DNA from: a virus
Direction: 5' to 3' (one strand)
Length of the DNA: 38,303 nucleotides
Virus record (IMG/VR): IMGVR_UViG_3300022074_000133
Location: 1 to 38,303 of that record
Part shown: piece after piece, positions 15,120 to 22,201 of the stretch
Position numbering within the stretch: the stretch's first letter is position 1
Layout of the letters: every line of letters begins with the position of its first letter
Notes under the pieces: model-generated
Told to the model about the DNA's origin: nothing
The model's input: only the letters and a program-made list of their open reading frames with translations
Databases searched by the model: none
Translations under genes and position numbers: made by a program

Positions 15120-15177
15120 CGCACTTGTTTATATGAGTTTTAATTTTAGGTCAATCTTTTTGGCTTTAAATACCGTC

Positions 15178-15582
15178 ATGCTCTGGACATATCAAGGAAA
15201 TGAAATTACCAACATGCCGGAAGATGTTGTTGGATTTGTTTATCTCATAACAAACACAACCAACGGTAGGATGTACATAGGTAAGAAACTTGCCAGATTC
15301 AAAAGGTCCAGACCGCCATTGAAAGGCAGGAAGAACAAGCGTAGGTACAAAGTCGACTCTGATTGGCAGGACTACTATGGTTCCAGCGATGACCTAACAA
15401 TTGATGTGAACAAGCTGGGTAAACACAAATTTAAGAGAGAAATACTGTTCTACTGCAAGTCAAAAGCGGAACTGTCCTACGTTGAAGCACGTGAACAGTT
15501 TGCACGTAAGGTTCTAGAATCAAATGACTACTACAATGGACATATCCGTGTGAGGGTTCACGGCAAGGGCATATTGAAATGA
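15178..15582 (+). CDS. Small GIY-YIG nuclease-domain protein
   Basis: A 134-residue protein with the GIY-YIG core: GFVYLITN at residues 19-26, GRMYIGKK at 30-37, basic residues after it, SDWQDYYGSS at 61-70, and a glutamate in LSYVEAREQ as a candidate metal ligand. T4-like phages carry small GIY-YIG proteins, some of them homing endonucleases of the Seg type. This one lacks any visible DNA-binding extension, so it may be a conserved phage nuclease rather than a homing enzyme. Start at 15178 is chosen because the N-terminal MLWTYQGNEITNMPEDVVGF is family-like. A TTTAAATACC box lies just upstream. It overlaps the next gene by four bases (ATGA). Confidence 0.82.
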   Translation: MLWTYQGNEITNMPEDVVGFVYLITNTTNGRMYIGKKLARFKRSRPPLKGRKNKRRYKVDSDWQDYYGSSDDLTIDVNKLGKHKFKREILFYCKSKAELSYVEAREQFARKVLESNDYYNGHIRVRVHGKGILK

Positions 15583-15926
15583 AATACGGATATATGATGT
15601 ATGACTGCACAATAGATGAAATGCAAAAACACAAAGCGGATTGCTATGATTTAAAGAAAGAATCTGATCCCGCAAGTATCTTTGGCTACTACAAATTCGC
15701 CAACGTTCAAGATGCTGTCGAGAGGATCAACAGCCTGTACGTGCCTATGGAACATGGTGATATACCACACGTGGAATGGCAACTAGATGAGTCGGGTACA
15801 CTGTTGATAAAAGAGATCACGTTCGACAAACCCGAAGATCAAACGTTGTACCAAGATGCGGTTGAACGGGCATGGGCTCTCGGAGGACACCTGGATGTCC
15901 GTGTGCAACAAATTTTTTATGACTAA
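15579..15926 (+). CDS. Unknown 115-residue protein
   Basis: Translationally coupled to the GIY-YIG gene through an ATGA overlap and to the next gene through an 8-base overlap (ATGACTAA), so it is very probably expressed. The sequence suggests a small alpha/beta domain: GYMMYDCTIDEMQKHKADCY at the N-terminus, then IFGYYKFANVQDAVERINSL, then strands around VEWQLDESGTLLIKEI. I do not recognise the family, and there are no signal, membrane or catalytic motifs. Confidence 0.72.
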   Translation: MKYGYMMYDCTIDEMQKHKADCYDLKKESDPASIFGYYKFANVQDAVERINSLYVPMEHGDIPHVEWQLDESGTLLIKEITFDKPEDQTLYQDAVERAWALGGHLDVRVQQIFYD

Positions 15927-16974
15927 CAACCAGACTATATTATTAGATAGGGCAACATACAATATCACAAGTGCATCACTGATAGAAAGTGATACCAAAG
16001 TCCTTAATTTAATATTCTCAGATTTCACGGAGCCAGCAAACTTCACATTGATAGGTAAAAGCATGGAATGGAAACCGTTGATATGGATGCAGTTCGAAAA
16101 AGAGAGGATCAAGCGTTTAGAGTGTCTACGAATAATAAATTGTGAAGGCACACTGCAGGACGCATTCAAGCAAAAAGTAAAAGGTATATTTCAGCACTTG
16201 GATATTGAATTCATTGATGTGAAACACCTAGGCAACTGGATGTTCAATCAGGAGTGTAAAAATGTAAAGGACAGTGTTGTTGCACAGGATAGGATAAAAA
16301 GTGTTACCTACTCTGCCGGCACGATGAGACTCAATAGATATGTGTTGTTGGGGTGGTGCCAACAGAACCAACTACATGACGTGGGCCGTCCAGCTATGTC
16401 CAAAAATCAACTTCGCATGTTCAACAACGAATACTCTAGACTAGCAGGCACACAGTTTGACATGCATTATGACGCCAAAGCCAACAGGTTTTTTGGCGAT
16501 GTAGGACAGGATGCTTTCAACTTGAAATATTGTCAAGTGCTCGGGGGTTCACACATAAACTTTGTGGCCCATCCACCGGACTATGGTCTAAGACACGGTG
16601 CATTTGATGAGAAACTTTGGTACACGTTGATATGTAAGACTGTGCCTTTCTTTATTGGTAATGTCAGCGAAAATGATAATTTGAAAATGTATGGTTTCGA
16701 ATCCTACGTAGGGTTCGACTATTCTGCGGACTCCATATCCAATCCCATCGAACGTTGGTTAAAACTTCTAGATGACAACAAGCGTTTTTTCATAGACATA
16801 GATGAATCTAAAAAAATACATGATCTGAATAAGGATATAATTGAACACAACTATGATAGGTTGTCCAACACAGACTGGAAAAAAGTTGCAAACGATGACC
16901 TTGCTGGTTCCCCCGACCATGTGCAAGAAGTTTTAAAGTACGGTGCACCAGACCTGTACTCCCTACTTTCTTAG
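15919..16974 (+). CDS. Glycosyltransferase-like protein with DEK...P motif
   Basis: A 351-residue protein when started at 15919 (MTNNQTILLDRATYN). This start overlaps the preceding stop by 8 bases, and a longer form from 15856 would run through the upstream gene. Near residue 250, FDEKLWYTLICKTVPFFIGN then LKMYGFESYVGFDYS, followed by NPIERWLKLLDDN, gives the (D/S)EK-x(n)-P-(F/W)I-x(n)-GF pattern seen in fucosyltransferase-like and related marine-phage glycan proteins. A similar block occurs in the 12928-13890 product. The N-terminal half shows alternating strands compatible with a Rossmann-like domain. The acceptor and donor are unknown. It ends 3 bases before the terminator of the convergent histone-like gene. 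Confidence 0.72.
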   Translation: MTNNQTILLDRATYNITSASLIESDTKVLNLIFSDFTEPANFTLIGKSMEWKPLIWMQFEKERIKRLECLRIINCEGTLQDAFKQKVKGIFQHLDIEFIDVKHLGNWMFNQECKNVKDSVVAQDRIKSVTYSAGTMRLNRYVLLGWCQQNQLHDVGRPAMSKNQLRMFNNEYSRLAGTQFDMHYDAKANRFFGDVGQDAFNLKYCQVLGGSHINFVAHPPDYGLRHGAFDEKLWYTLICKTVPFFIGNVSENDNLKMYGFESYVGFDYSADSISNPIERWLKLLDDNKRFFIDIDESKKIHDLNKDIIEHNYDRLSNTDWKKVANDDLAGSPDHVQEVLKYGAPDLYSLLS

Positions 16975-16976
16975 CC

Positions 16977-17007
16977 AAAAAAAACCCCCGACTGGAAGCC
17001 GAGGGTT
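16977..17007 (-). terminator. Rho-independent terminator of the histone-like gene
   Basis: On the minus strand AACCCTCG pairs with CGGGGGTT (8 bp including one T-G wobble) around a 9-base loop and is followed by eight Ts. It lies 26 bases after the stop of the 17033-17227 gene, just beyond the convergent plus-strand stop. On the plus strand no T tract follows, so it works in one direction only. Confidence 0.85.
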
Positions 17008-17032
17008 CTAAACTTATAAATGTTAAAGAAAA

Positions 17033-17227
17033 TTACGCCGCTGTTTTTGCCGCGTTCTTAACTTCTTGTATTTCTTTTCTTCTTGCTTTGATCAGCTTTG
17101 ATAATTCTGCTAATGCTTTTCTGGCTCTTGTTGCCGAAGCTTTCACGCCCTTATCAACGAACTTACCGTTCTCTTCTGAGTAAGTTTGGATTGCTGTCAT
17201 GATCGAATCATGTGTTTCATTTGACAT
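17033..17227 (-). CDS. Histone H1/Hc1-like small basic protein
   Basis: A 64-residue protein with a short acidic N-terminus and a basic helical C-terminal half (GVKASATRARKALAELSKLI then KARRKEIQEVKN) ending in Ala/Lys. The TRARKAL-x-x-L-x-K pattern resembles bacterial and phage histone H1-like (Hc1 family) proteins that bind DNA. It has its own strong ribosome binding site (GAAGGAG, 8 bases before the ATG) and its own terminator. It is thus a single-gene transcription unit, consistent with high expression. A role in condensing DNA or altering host chromatin is inference. DNA binding is plausible, not shown. Confidence 0.75.
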   Translation of the reverse strand: MSNETHDSIMTAIQTYSEENGKFVDKGVKASATRARKALAELSKLIKARRKEIQEVKNAAKTAA

Positions 17228-17246
17228 ATGTTTTTTCTCCTTCTAT

Positions 17247-17262
17247 TATCGTACGATATAAT
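17247..17262. promoter_or_regulatory. 12-base palindrome and TATAAT box in a divergent gap
   Basis: TATCGTACGATA (17247-17258) is a perfect inverted repeat in the 45-base gap between the histone-like gene and the divergent oxygenase gene. It overlaps a plus-strand TATAAT (17257-17262) only 10 bases from the ATG at 17273. It could be a shared operator or promoter; no -35 box is evident. Confidence 0.35.
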
Positions 17263-17272
17263 TAATTAACAT

Positions 17273-17833
17273 ATGTTTAATTTAAGCACACAAGATGTGG
17301 TTTTGTCAATTGAAAATACACCTTTGGTAAATTTAGATGGAATACTTTACCAAGAGTACAATAATTTTTTTGGTAAAGATATGCTTGAGGAGTTATTGGA
17401 TATAAATTTTGCCAATAAAAATTTAGTCAAGTTGGAGAAACATGAAAATTTTCCACGACTTATGTTGGAGTACCAAGACATCACAATGAAAAAATTAAAA
17501 GTTTTCTTTATGGACGAAAAAATAAAAAGTGCCCTTGAAAGGAAGTTTGACACCACCTTAAAATTTGACAGCGTTGATTTTTGGATTGACGACAAAGGTT
17601 ATAGTCTTAAGCCACACACAGACGATGACAGGATCAAACTAGCAATTCAGATATATCTGGGCAATGATAACATTGGCACGTCATTGTTTGGTTTGGAGAA
17701 CACAAGTATCAAAACATTCGAGTACAAAGAAAATTCAGGATATGCACTGTTGAACAACAGCGTCAGCAGGCATGGGACACAAGGTAGGAGTGAAAAAGGT
17801 AATCGTAAAAGTGTTTACGTGAGGTATGGATAA
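17273..17833 (+). CDS. 2OG-Fe(II) oxygenase, prolyl-hydroxylase-like
   Basis: A 186-residue protein with a complete non-haem iron site in its C-terminal half. His115 and Asp117 are in SLKPHTDDDRIKLAIQIYLG, distal His167 is in NNSVSRHGTQGRS, and Arg178 (EKGNRKSVYVRYG) is placed to bind 2-oxoglutarate. Length and order match the small 2OG-FeII oxygenases common in marine T4-like phages. The DNA is AT-rich (one 60-base line, 17461-17520, counts 28% GC). It overlaps the aminotransferase-like gene by 8 bases (ATGGATAA) and is probably co-translated with it, suggesting they act on a related substrate. Confidence 0.86.
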   Translation: MFNLSTQDVVLSIENTPLVNLDGILYQEYNNFFGKDMLEELLDINFANKNLVKLEKHENFPRLMLEYQDITMKKLKVFFMDEKIKSALERKFDTTLKFDSVDFWIDDKGYSLKPHTDDDRIKLAIQIYLGNDNIGTSLFGLENTSIKTFEYKENSGYALLNNSVSRHGTQGRSEKGNRKSVYVRYG

Positions 17834-18629
17834 TTTAACAATTCAAGATCTGGATACCCAACTGTTTCCTTTGCAAGATTCATATCTAGCAGAGTTAAAG
17901 GACAGTTGGTACACACAACCACAGAAGGACATCGAACATGAAACATTTGTTGCAAAAGCCGACGAATGGTTTAGAAGTACTAAAATTAATAATGTCCAGG
18001 GGTGGAATAAGTTTCCTTGTATTGACGTCATAATGGGGTGTACACACTTCATAGAGAGTCTGGCCAGTAAACACAAATGGAACATACAGATACTAGGAAG
18101 AGAGTACGCTTACTACAGTGTTATGGGTAAGCAGTCCACAAAGCAGGGAGAACTTGTGCCTGGTGTTCCTTTGATAGTCTCGATGCCAAACTACTTCTAT
18201 GGCAATAGGCCAGATTGGGAAATGGTATTAAATGAATGTGAAGCAAAAGGAATAGATATTCATATAGACTGTGCGTGGATCACGGCCGCAAAGGATTGGA
18301 GTTTCGATTTTGATCATCCTAACATCAAATCATTTGCAATGAGTATGTCCAAGTATAATTTTACCTGGAATAGGATAGGACTGAGATGGTCAAGACAACG
18401 TAGCATGGACTCATGCACATTGATAAGTGCCCAGCGTAAGTACAATGAACTTACAACAGCATGTGGATCTTTCATGATGGATAATCTCCCTAGGGACTAC
18501 GGTTGGAACACATATGGTGAAAAAAATAAAGAGATTGCTAAAAAACTAGGAATGGATCAGACTATGTTTTTCTATACCTTAAAAGATAAGGATAAACTTT
18601 ATTCGGTTGGTAGGATTTTAGGACGATAG
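17826..18629 (+). CDS. PLP-dependent aminotransferase-like protein, short
   Basis: A 267-residue protein with recognisable fold-type-I PLP features. These are VPLIVSMPNYFYGNRPDW, Asp148 in GIDIHIDCAWI (the Asp that contacts the pyridine nitrogen), and Lys176 in SFAMSMSKYNFTWNRIGLRW (the Schiff-base lysine in an S-x-S-K...R-x-G context). Full aminotransferases have about 400 residues; this one lacks most of the C-terminal small domain. It may therefore be a trimmed enzyme, have another partner, or have lost transaminase activity. In the island it could make an amino sugar or amino acid derivative (inference). Its 3' end overlaps the convergent methyltransferase gene by 31 bases. Confidence 0.74.
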   Translation: MDNLTIQDLDTQLFPLQDSYLAELKDSWYTQPQKDIEHETFVAKADEWFRSTKINNVQGWNKFPCIDVIMGCTHFIESLASKHKWNIQILGREYAYYSVMGKQSTKQGELVPGVPLIVSMPNYFYGNRPDWEMVLNECEAKGIDIHIDCAWITAAKDWSFDFDHPNIKSFAMSMSKYNFTWNRIGLRWSRQRSMDSCTLISAQRKYNELTTACGSFMMDNLPRDYGWNTYGEKNKEIAKKLGMDQTMFFYTLKDKDKLYSVGRILGR

Positions 18630-19192
18630 CAAATATCCCATTGGCTTTTGAAATTTTGATCCTCTTCGTAGCCAACACTTGCTAGTATCTCGTCAATCAA
18701 CAACTTGTCAGGTTCCGCTTCAACAGTGCATATTTTTGGTCTGCTATTTTTTAACATCTTCATTCCACTTTTGATGACCCGTGCATTGTCAGTCGCACAG
18801 TCTATTTTTACAATATCTACTTTAAGTTTGTTGTTGTTAAGCCACCATGTGTCCAACTGTTCCGTCTGGACCTCGATGTACTCTTTGCCACCCTTGACAA
18901 AATCAAGTCGGCTCCTGCCAGGTTCGTCGTGTATGTGAAACTGTTCAGTGCCGTCCTTTAGTGAAACTGCTTTGCATCTTGGCTTGAGGTTCTTTAATTT
19001 ATAGTGTCCTATGCCTTTTTTGAATATGATAGGGTCGGGCTCCCAACTGATGACTTCACCGGTGCCTCGCAGATGTTTCAACATTATCCACGACATTCTG
19101 CCAGTGTTGGCGCCTATGTCTAAGCATCTGTCACCGGCCTTGATGTTATTTGCATATAATTGATTTAATTCTTTAGCACCGTTGTCTGGCAT
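18599..19192 (-). CDS. FkbM-family SAM-dependent methyltransferase
   Basis: A 197-residue Rossmann methyltransferase. Motif I is CLDIGANTGRMSW (Asp25, GxNxG), the acidic end of strand 2 is VISWEPDP, and VDIVKIDCATDNARVIKSG matches the FkbM-type KIDxEG motif IV, slightly altered (CATDN instead of VEGxE). These enzymes methylate sugar hydroxyls and other small groups, commonly in glycan biosynthesis. It starts 1 base after the gp46 stop, so it is probably transcribed with the recombination genes while functionally belonging to the island. Family assignment is good; substrate unknown. Confidence 0.85.
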   Translation of the reverse strand: MPDNGAKELNQLYANNIKAGDRCLDIGANTGRMSWIMLKHLRGTGEVISWEPDPIIFKKGIGHYKLKNLKPRCKAVSLKDGTEQFHIHDEPGRSRLDFVKGGKEYIEVQTEQLDTWWLNNNKLKVDIVKIDCATDNARVIKSGMKMLKNSRPKICTVEAEPDKLLIDEILASVGYEEDQNFKSQWDICYRPKILPTE

Positions 19193-19193
19193 G

Positions 19194-20969
19194 TTACACT
19201 ATTATATCTACGTCATTCGCGTAGTTTGTAAAACCATTTTCTTTGACAACTTTTAGCACACTGTTTACTCTGCTCACCAATTCATCTTTGTGGGATATTA
19301 GGAAAATATTTTTTTTCTGAGTCCTGCTCATATCTTTCAATACTGCCATCGAGCTCTCAACACCCGAAATATCCATACCAGCGTCCACCAGTTCGTCAAT
19401 GAACAACAAGTTGATCTGTTGATAAAGGCTCTCCCACACATCTCGGAATGCCCAACTTAGACTTAATATCAACCTGTTCCTTTCACCCCTACTTAAATTA
19501 TCGAAGTCCAGTTCCCTGCCCAGTTCCTCGATACGCACACTCAGATCCGATTGGAAAGTCACCGTGTGTGGCAGTTTCACTTTGCCCAGGAAGTATGCGA
19601 GTCTCTGGTTCAAGTATGTTAAGTTTTGTTCTATGATCCTTGTTCTTATGAAAGAATCTTTTGCAGTCAACAATTTATACAAGAAGTCTTGGTGTCTGTG
19701 TAGGTCTTCCATTTCGTTGGCTTTCTCATAGTCGACATCCTGTATGGCAGACTTCTTCATTTCTGCTATCTGCTCCGCGTATGTGTCTTCTTTGTTTTCG
19801 GTCTGATCTAACTGCCTCTTAAGATCCTGCAGTGAACTTTTATGATTGTACGCCTCGTCGATTGTGTCATAGTACGTGTCCGGTATTTGTCCTAAATCTC
19901 CCACTTCATCTATGCCCTCTTGTATTTTTGCAAGATCCGTTTTAAGTTTTGTAACGTACTCTGTTGATTCCGTAAGTTGTGCCTTTAGTTTTCCAACCAG
20001 GTGCTCGTGTTTATCATCGTGCAGTTCTTGTTCACACGTAGGACATTTTTGTTGTTTAGTGTATTCTAGGTCTGCTTCAGTTTTTGTCACTGTGCTTTCT
20101 GCTTTGGTCAGCGAGTTTTCATGATATGCTTTTTCTTTTTCCAAACCTCTCAGTGCTGTTTGCATCTCGTTGTGCTTCTGTAATTTTTTGTGTTTGGCAA
20201 TCTCTATCTCACTGTCTACCTTCTCCAATTCTGCTATTGCTTCTTGGAAACTTTTTACATCGTCCTGCTTCTGCTTGGACCAAGCGTTTGATCTGATCTG
20301 TAGGCTTTCAATGGATTCCTGTATCTTCTCATTTGATGCCACTCTGGCATCTATTTTCAATTTCTCCTCAGTAAGCATCTGCTTTGTTGCTTTCTGTTTT
20401 TCACGTAATAAATCTGCCTTCTGTGACAACAGTGTGATACCCAACAACTGTTCAATTATTTCACGCTGTTCTGCCTGCTTTGTTGACAAGAACGGTTGTG
20501 TGTATGTGTTCAATGCAATTATGTTTTTAAACATAGAATGGGTCATGCCCATCAATTTGTTTATTTCTATTTGTGTTTCTCTGTTCTCACCTTGTGCTTC
20601 GTTGCTTTCCGTATTTTGTTCAATGTTGTTTGCATAGAATTTAAATATTTGTGGTTTTCTTCCTCTTTCGATAGTGTACTCGACATTATTCTTTACAAAC
20701 TTAACACCAACCAACATTCCTTTTTCGTTGGTTTTGTTTACGAGATTATCTCTTCTAATGTTAGTTAATGCCTCGCCAAAGAACACGTAACTCAATGCGT
20801 TTATAATCGTTGTCTTTCCAGTACCGTTTCTCGCACCTGCATCATCACCACCTAAGTCCATGTTCTCACCAATTACAAGAACAAGGCTTTTGTTAGAGAA
20901 GTCTATTGCCTGGGCCTGATTCCCCACACTCATAAAGTTCTTTACTGTAAGTTCTTTAATCGTTAACAT
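19194..20969 (-). CDS. 46: Recombination endonuclease subunit gp46 (Rad50/SbcC-like ATPase)
   Basis: A 591-residue SMC-like ATPase (T4 gp46 is 560 aa). Walker A is GARNGTGKTT at residues 45-54, followed by the INALSYVFFGEAL strand. A long coiled coil is interrupted by the zinc-hook motif CPTC (309-312). The ABC signature is LSRGERNRL (492-500) and Walker B is LLFIDELVDAGMD (521-533). With gp47 it forms the T4 Mre11-Rad50 equivalent that resects DNA ends and degrades host DNA for recombination-dependent replication. Its start overlaps the small upstream gene by 14 bases. Confident. Confidence 0.97.
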   Translation of the reverse strand: MLTIKELTVKNFMSVGNQAQAIDFSNKSLVLVIGENMDLGGDDAGARNGTGKTTIINALSYVFFGEALTNIRRDNLVNKTNEKGMLVGVKFVKNNVEYTIERGRKPQIFKFYANNIEQNTESNEAQGENRETQIEINKLMGMTHSMFKNIIALNTYTQPFLSTKQAEQREIIEQLLGITLLSQKADLLREKQKATKQMLTEEKLKIDARVASNEKIQESIESLQIRSNAWSKQKQDDVKSFQEAIAELEKVDSEIEIAKHKKLQKHNEMQTALRGLEKEKAYHENSLTKAESTVTKTEADLEYTKQQKCPTCEQELHDDKHEHLVGKLKAQLTESTEYVTKLKTDLAKIQEGIDEVGDLGQIPDTYYDTIDEAYNHKSSLQDLKRQLDQTENKEDTYAEQIAEMKKSAIQDVDYEKANEMEDLHRHQDFLYKLLTAKDSFIRTRIIEQNLTYLNQRLAYFLGKVKLPHTVTFQSDLSVRIEELGRELDFDNLSRGERNRLILSLSWAFRDVWESLYQQINLLFIDELVDAGMDISGVESSMAVLKDMSRTQKKNIFLISHKDELVSRVNSVLKVVKENGFTNYANDVDIIV

Positions 20970-21189
20970 TTTTTTTCCTACGTTTCTTTTTGCCTAATTT
21001 TTCTATTGCTTCGTACACTTCAGGTGGTGTTGAAAGTGTGTGTTGCTCAACCCATCTCTTGTATCCCTTCAACCATTCTTCCTGTGTGACGGGTTTGGAC
21101 ATGTGATCCAACAATGATTTTTCGGTGAGCGGTTCCTCGAGATCACCCTTTAAAACTTTTATCAATCTTCTTTTACTAATTCGTGACAT
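20956..21189 (-). CDS. Small basic protein between gp46 and gp47, unknown
   Basis: A 77-residue, Lys/Arg-rich protein overlapping both neighbours (14 bases with gp47's end, 14 with gp46's start), hence part of one tightly coupled unit. It contains LTEKSLLDHMSKPVTQEEWL and a very basic C-terminus (KLGKKKRRKKNVND). A small gene in this position is common in T4-like phages. No motif is recognised; an accessory role to the gp46/47 nuclease is only suggested by location. Confidence 0.74.
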   Translation of the reverse strand: MSRISKRRLIKVLKGDLEEPLTEKSLLDHMSKPVTQEEWLKGYKRWVEQHTLSTPPEVYEAIEKLGKKKRRKKNVND

Positions 21190-22198
21190 CTAGATCGTTG
21201 TAAATTGCTGTTAATACGTTTTTGTCATAGACTTCTGAATCCACACCCTGCAACTGTTTGACAACTATTTGATCCACACTGTCAAACTTCTGCACTTCCA
21301 CCAATGGTTGTCGTGCGTTGTCCACCTGCTCTGGTATCAGTTGTAGTTCTCGGAGTTGATATTTGTCTATGAACGTTTCTCTAACGAAGTTCGCTTCTTC
21401 GTAACTAATTTTTATATCTAGTGTTACCCGCACATACATTTTTGGTTTCAGGTACTTGTCTGGATCTTCTAGTAGTTCAGACACTTTAATAGTGATGTAT
21501 CTCGGCATATCTGGCCAATTGATATATTTAGGTTTGCCGCCCATTTCTATAATCATCATGCCTCGGTCATCGTCCCAGGCATCTGCATAGTTGTGTGGAA
21601 ATGCGTTGCCCATGTAAGTGACGTTCTTCATTACTTGTCTTTTATGGAAGTGTCCTGAGAACACTTGTCCACAGTTGGCAAAATGATCCGTCTGTATTCC
21701 TCCAACGTCTGGCATCTCCACCATTGCGTTCATTTTGAAATACGGCAGTTCAAAGTGTCCAAACACATACTGTTGTTTCATCTTTTGTATTTTTTTATAT
21801 TCATCACCTACTATCCATGGGATAATTGCAACATCGTCTTCGACAAGCCATTCGTTAACAAGATGTATGTTTGGTATGTTTCTTATGAACTCCATGGAAT
21901 TAATTTCCCTTTTTTCTCTGTAGAATAAATCGTGGTTACCCATGATAACATAAACTTTTTCAAATGCCGCACCCAGTCTTTCCATGTTGGAAACTGTGTA
22001 GTTCATTGTGGATACATTCGTTGAAGATCTATGATGATGCCAGTCGCCCAGGAATATACAGGTCTCACAACCTTCTGCCTTCGCTTGTGATATGAACCAT
22101 TTTACGAAATCCTCACAGTCATCGTTGTGTATCCTAGAATTACCCTTCATGCCGAAGTGTATGTCCGTGAAACAGGCTACCTTTTTAAAGAATGCCAT
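21176..22198 (-). CDS. 47: Recombination endonuclease subunit gp47 (Mre11/SbcD-like nuclease)
   Basis: A 340-residue metallophosphoesterase matching T4 gp47 (339 aa). The metal-binding motifs appear in order: TDIHFG (Asp12, His14), FLGDWHHH (51-56), MGNHDLFY (86-93), FGHFELPYF (147-154) and FSGHFHKRQ (180-188). It is the nuclease partner of gp46. The stop of the sigma-like gene lies 3 bases upstream and the linker gene overlaps its end, so 55-47-x-46 form one operon. Confident. Confidence 0.97.
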   Translation of the reverse strand: MAFFKKVACFTDIHFGMKGNSRIHNDDCEDFVKWFISQAKAEGCETCIFLGDWHHHRSSTNVSTMNYTVSNMERLGAAFEKVYVIMGNHDLFYREKREINSMEFIRNIPNIHLVNEWLVEDDVAIIPWIVGDEYKKIQKMKQQYVFGHFELPYFKMNAMVEMPDVGGIQTDHFANCGQVFSGHFHKRQVMKNVTYMGNAFPHNYADAWDDDRGMMIIEMGGKPKYINWPDMPRYITIKVSELLEDPDKYLKPKMYVRVTLDIKISYEEANFVRETFIDKYQLRELQLIPEQVDNARQPLVEVQKFDSVDQIVVKQLQGVDSEVYDKNVLTAIYNDLDVTN

Positions 22199-22201
22199 TG
22201 A

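Larger units (their letters stand above)
14665..15177 (-). ncRNA. Highly structured noncoding region: leader RNA or independent ncRNA
   Basis: No convincing gene is present in these 513 bases. Read on the minus strand, 14690-14997 contains at least six hairpins. They are: 14970-14997 (GGGG with CCCC, inner ATTA/TAAT); 14889-14937 (CGGGC/GCCCG plus GTTGT/ACAAC); 14817-14836 (perfect 8-bp stem with GAAA loop); 14776-14791 (GACGCA/TGCGTC); 14708-14730 (GAAAC/GTTTC enclosing GC-GTAA-GC); and 14690-14707 (7-bp stem with GTTA loop). The GAAA and GTAA loops are GNRA tetraloops only on the minus strand, which favours that sense and makes this a 5' leader of the GC-rich operon starting at 14664. It matches no family I can name. 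15000-15177 is AT-rich and shows only a 10-base direct repeat. Confidence 0.62.

Noticed and set aside
14690-15177. Group I intron associated with the GIY-YIG gene
   Set aside because: GACTA and TATAGTGAC resemble the P7 strands, but they are only about 14 bases apart, leaving no room for P3/P8. The GIY-YIG gene is on the other strand and no interrupted gene is seen.
15856-15918. Longer N-terminus for the 15919-16974 protein
   Set aside because: The extra 21 residues lie entirely inside the upstream gene, and the start at 15919 gives the usual short stop-start overlap.
17015-17022. TATAAATG plus-strand late-promoter-like octamer
   Set aside because: It lies within the 3' region of a minus-strand gene and about 250 bases from the next plus-strand gene, with one mismatch.
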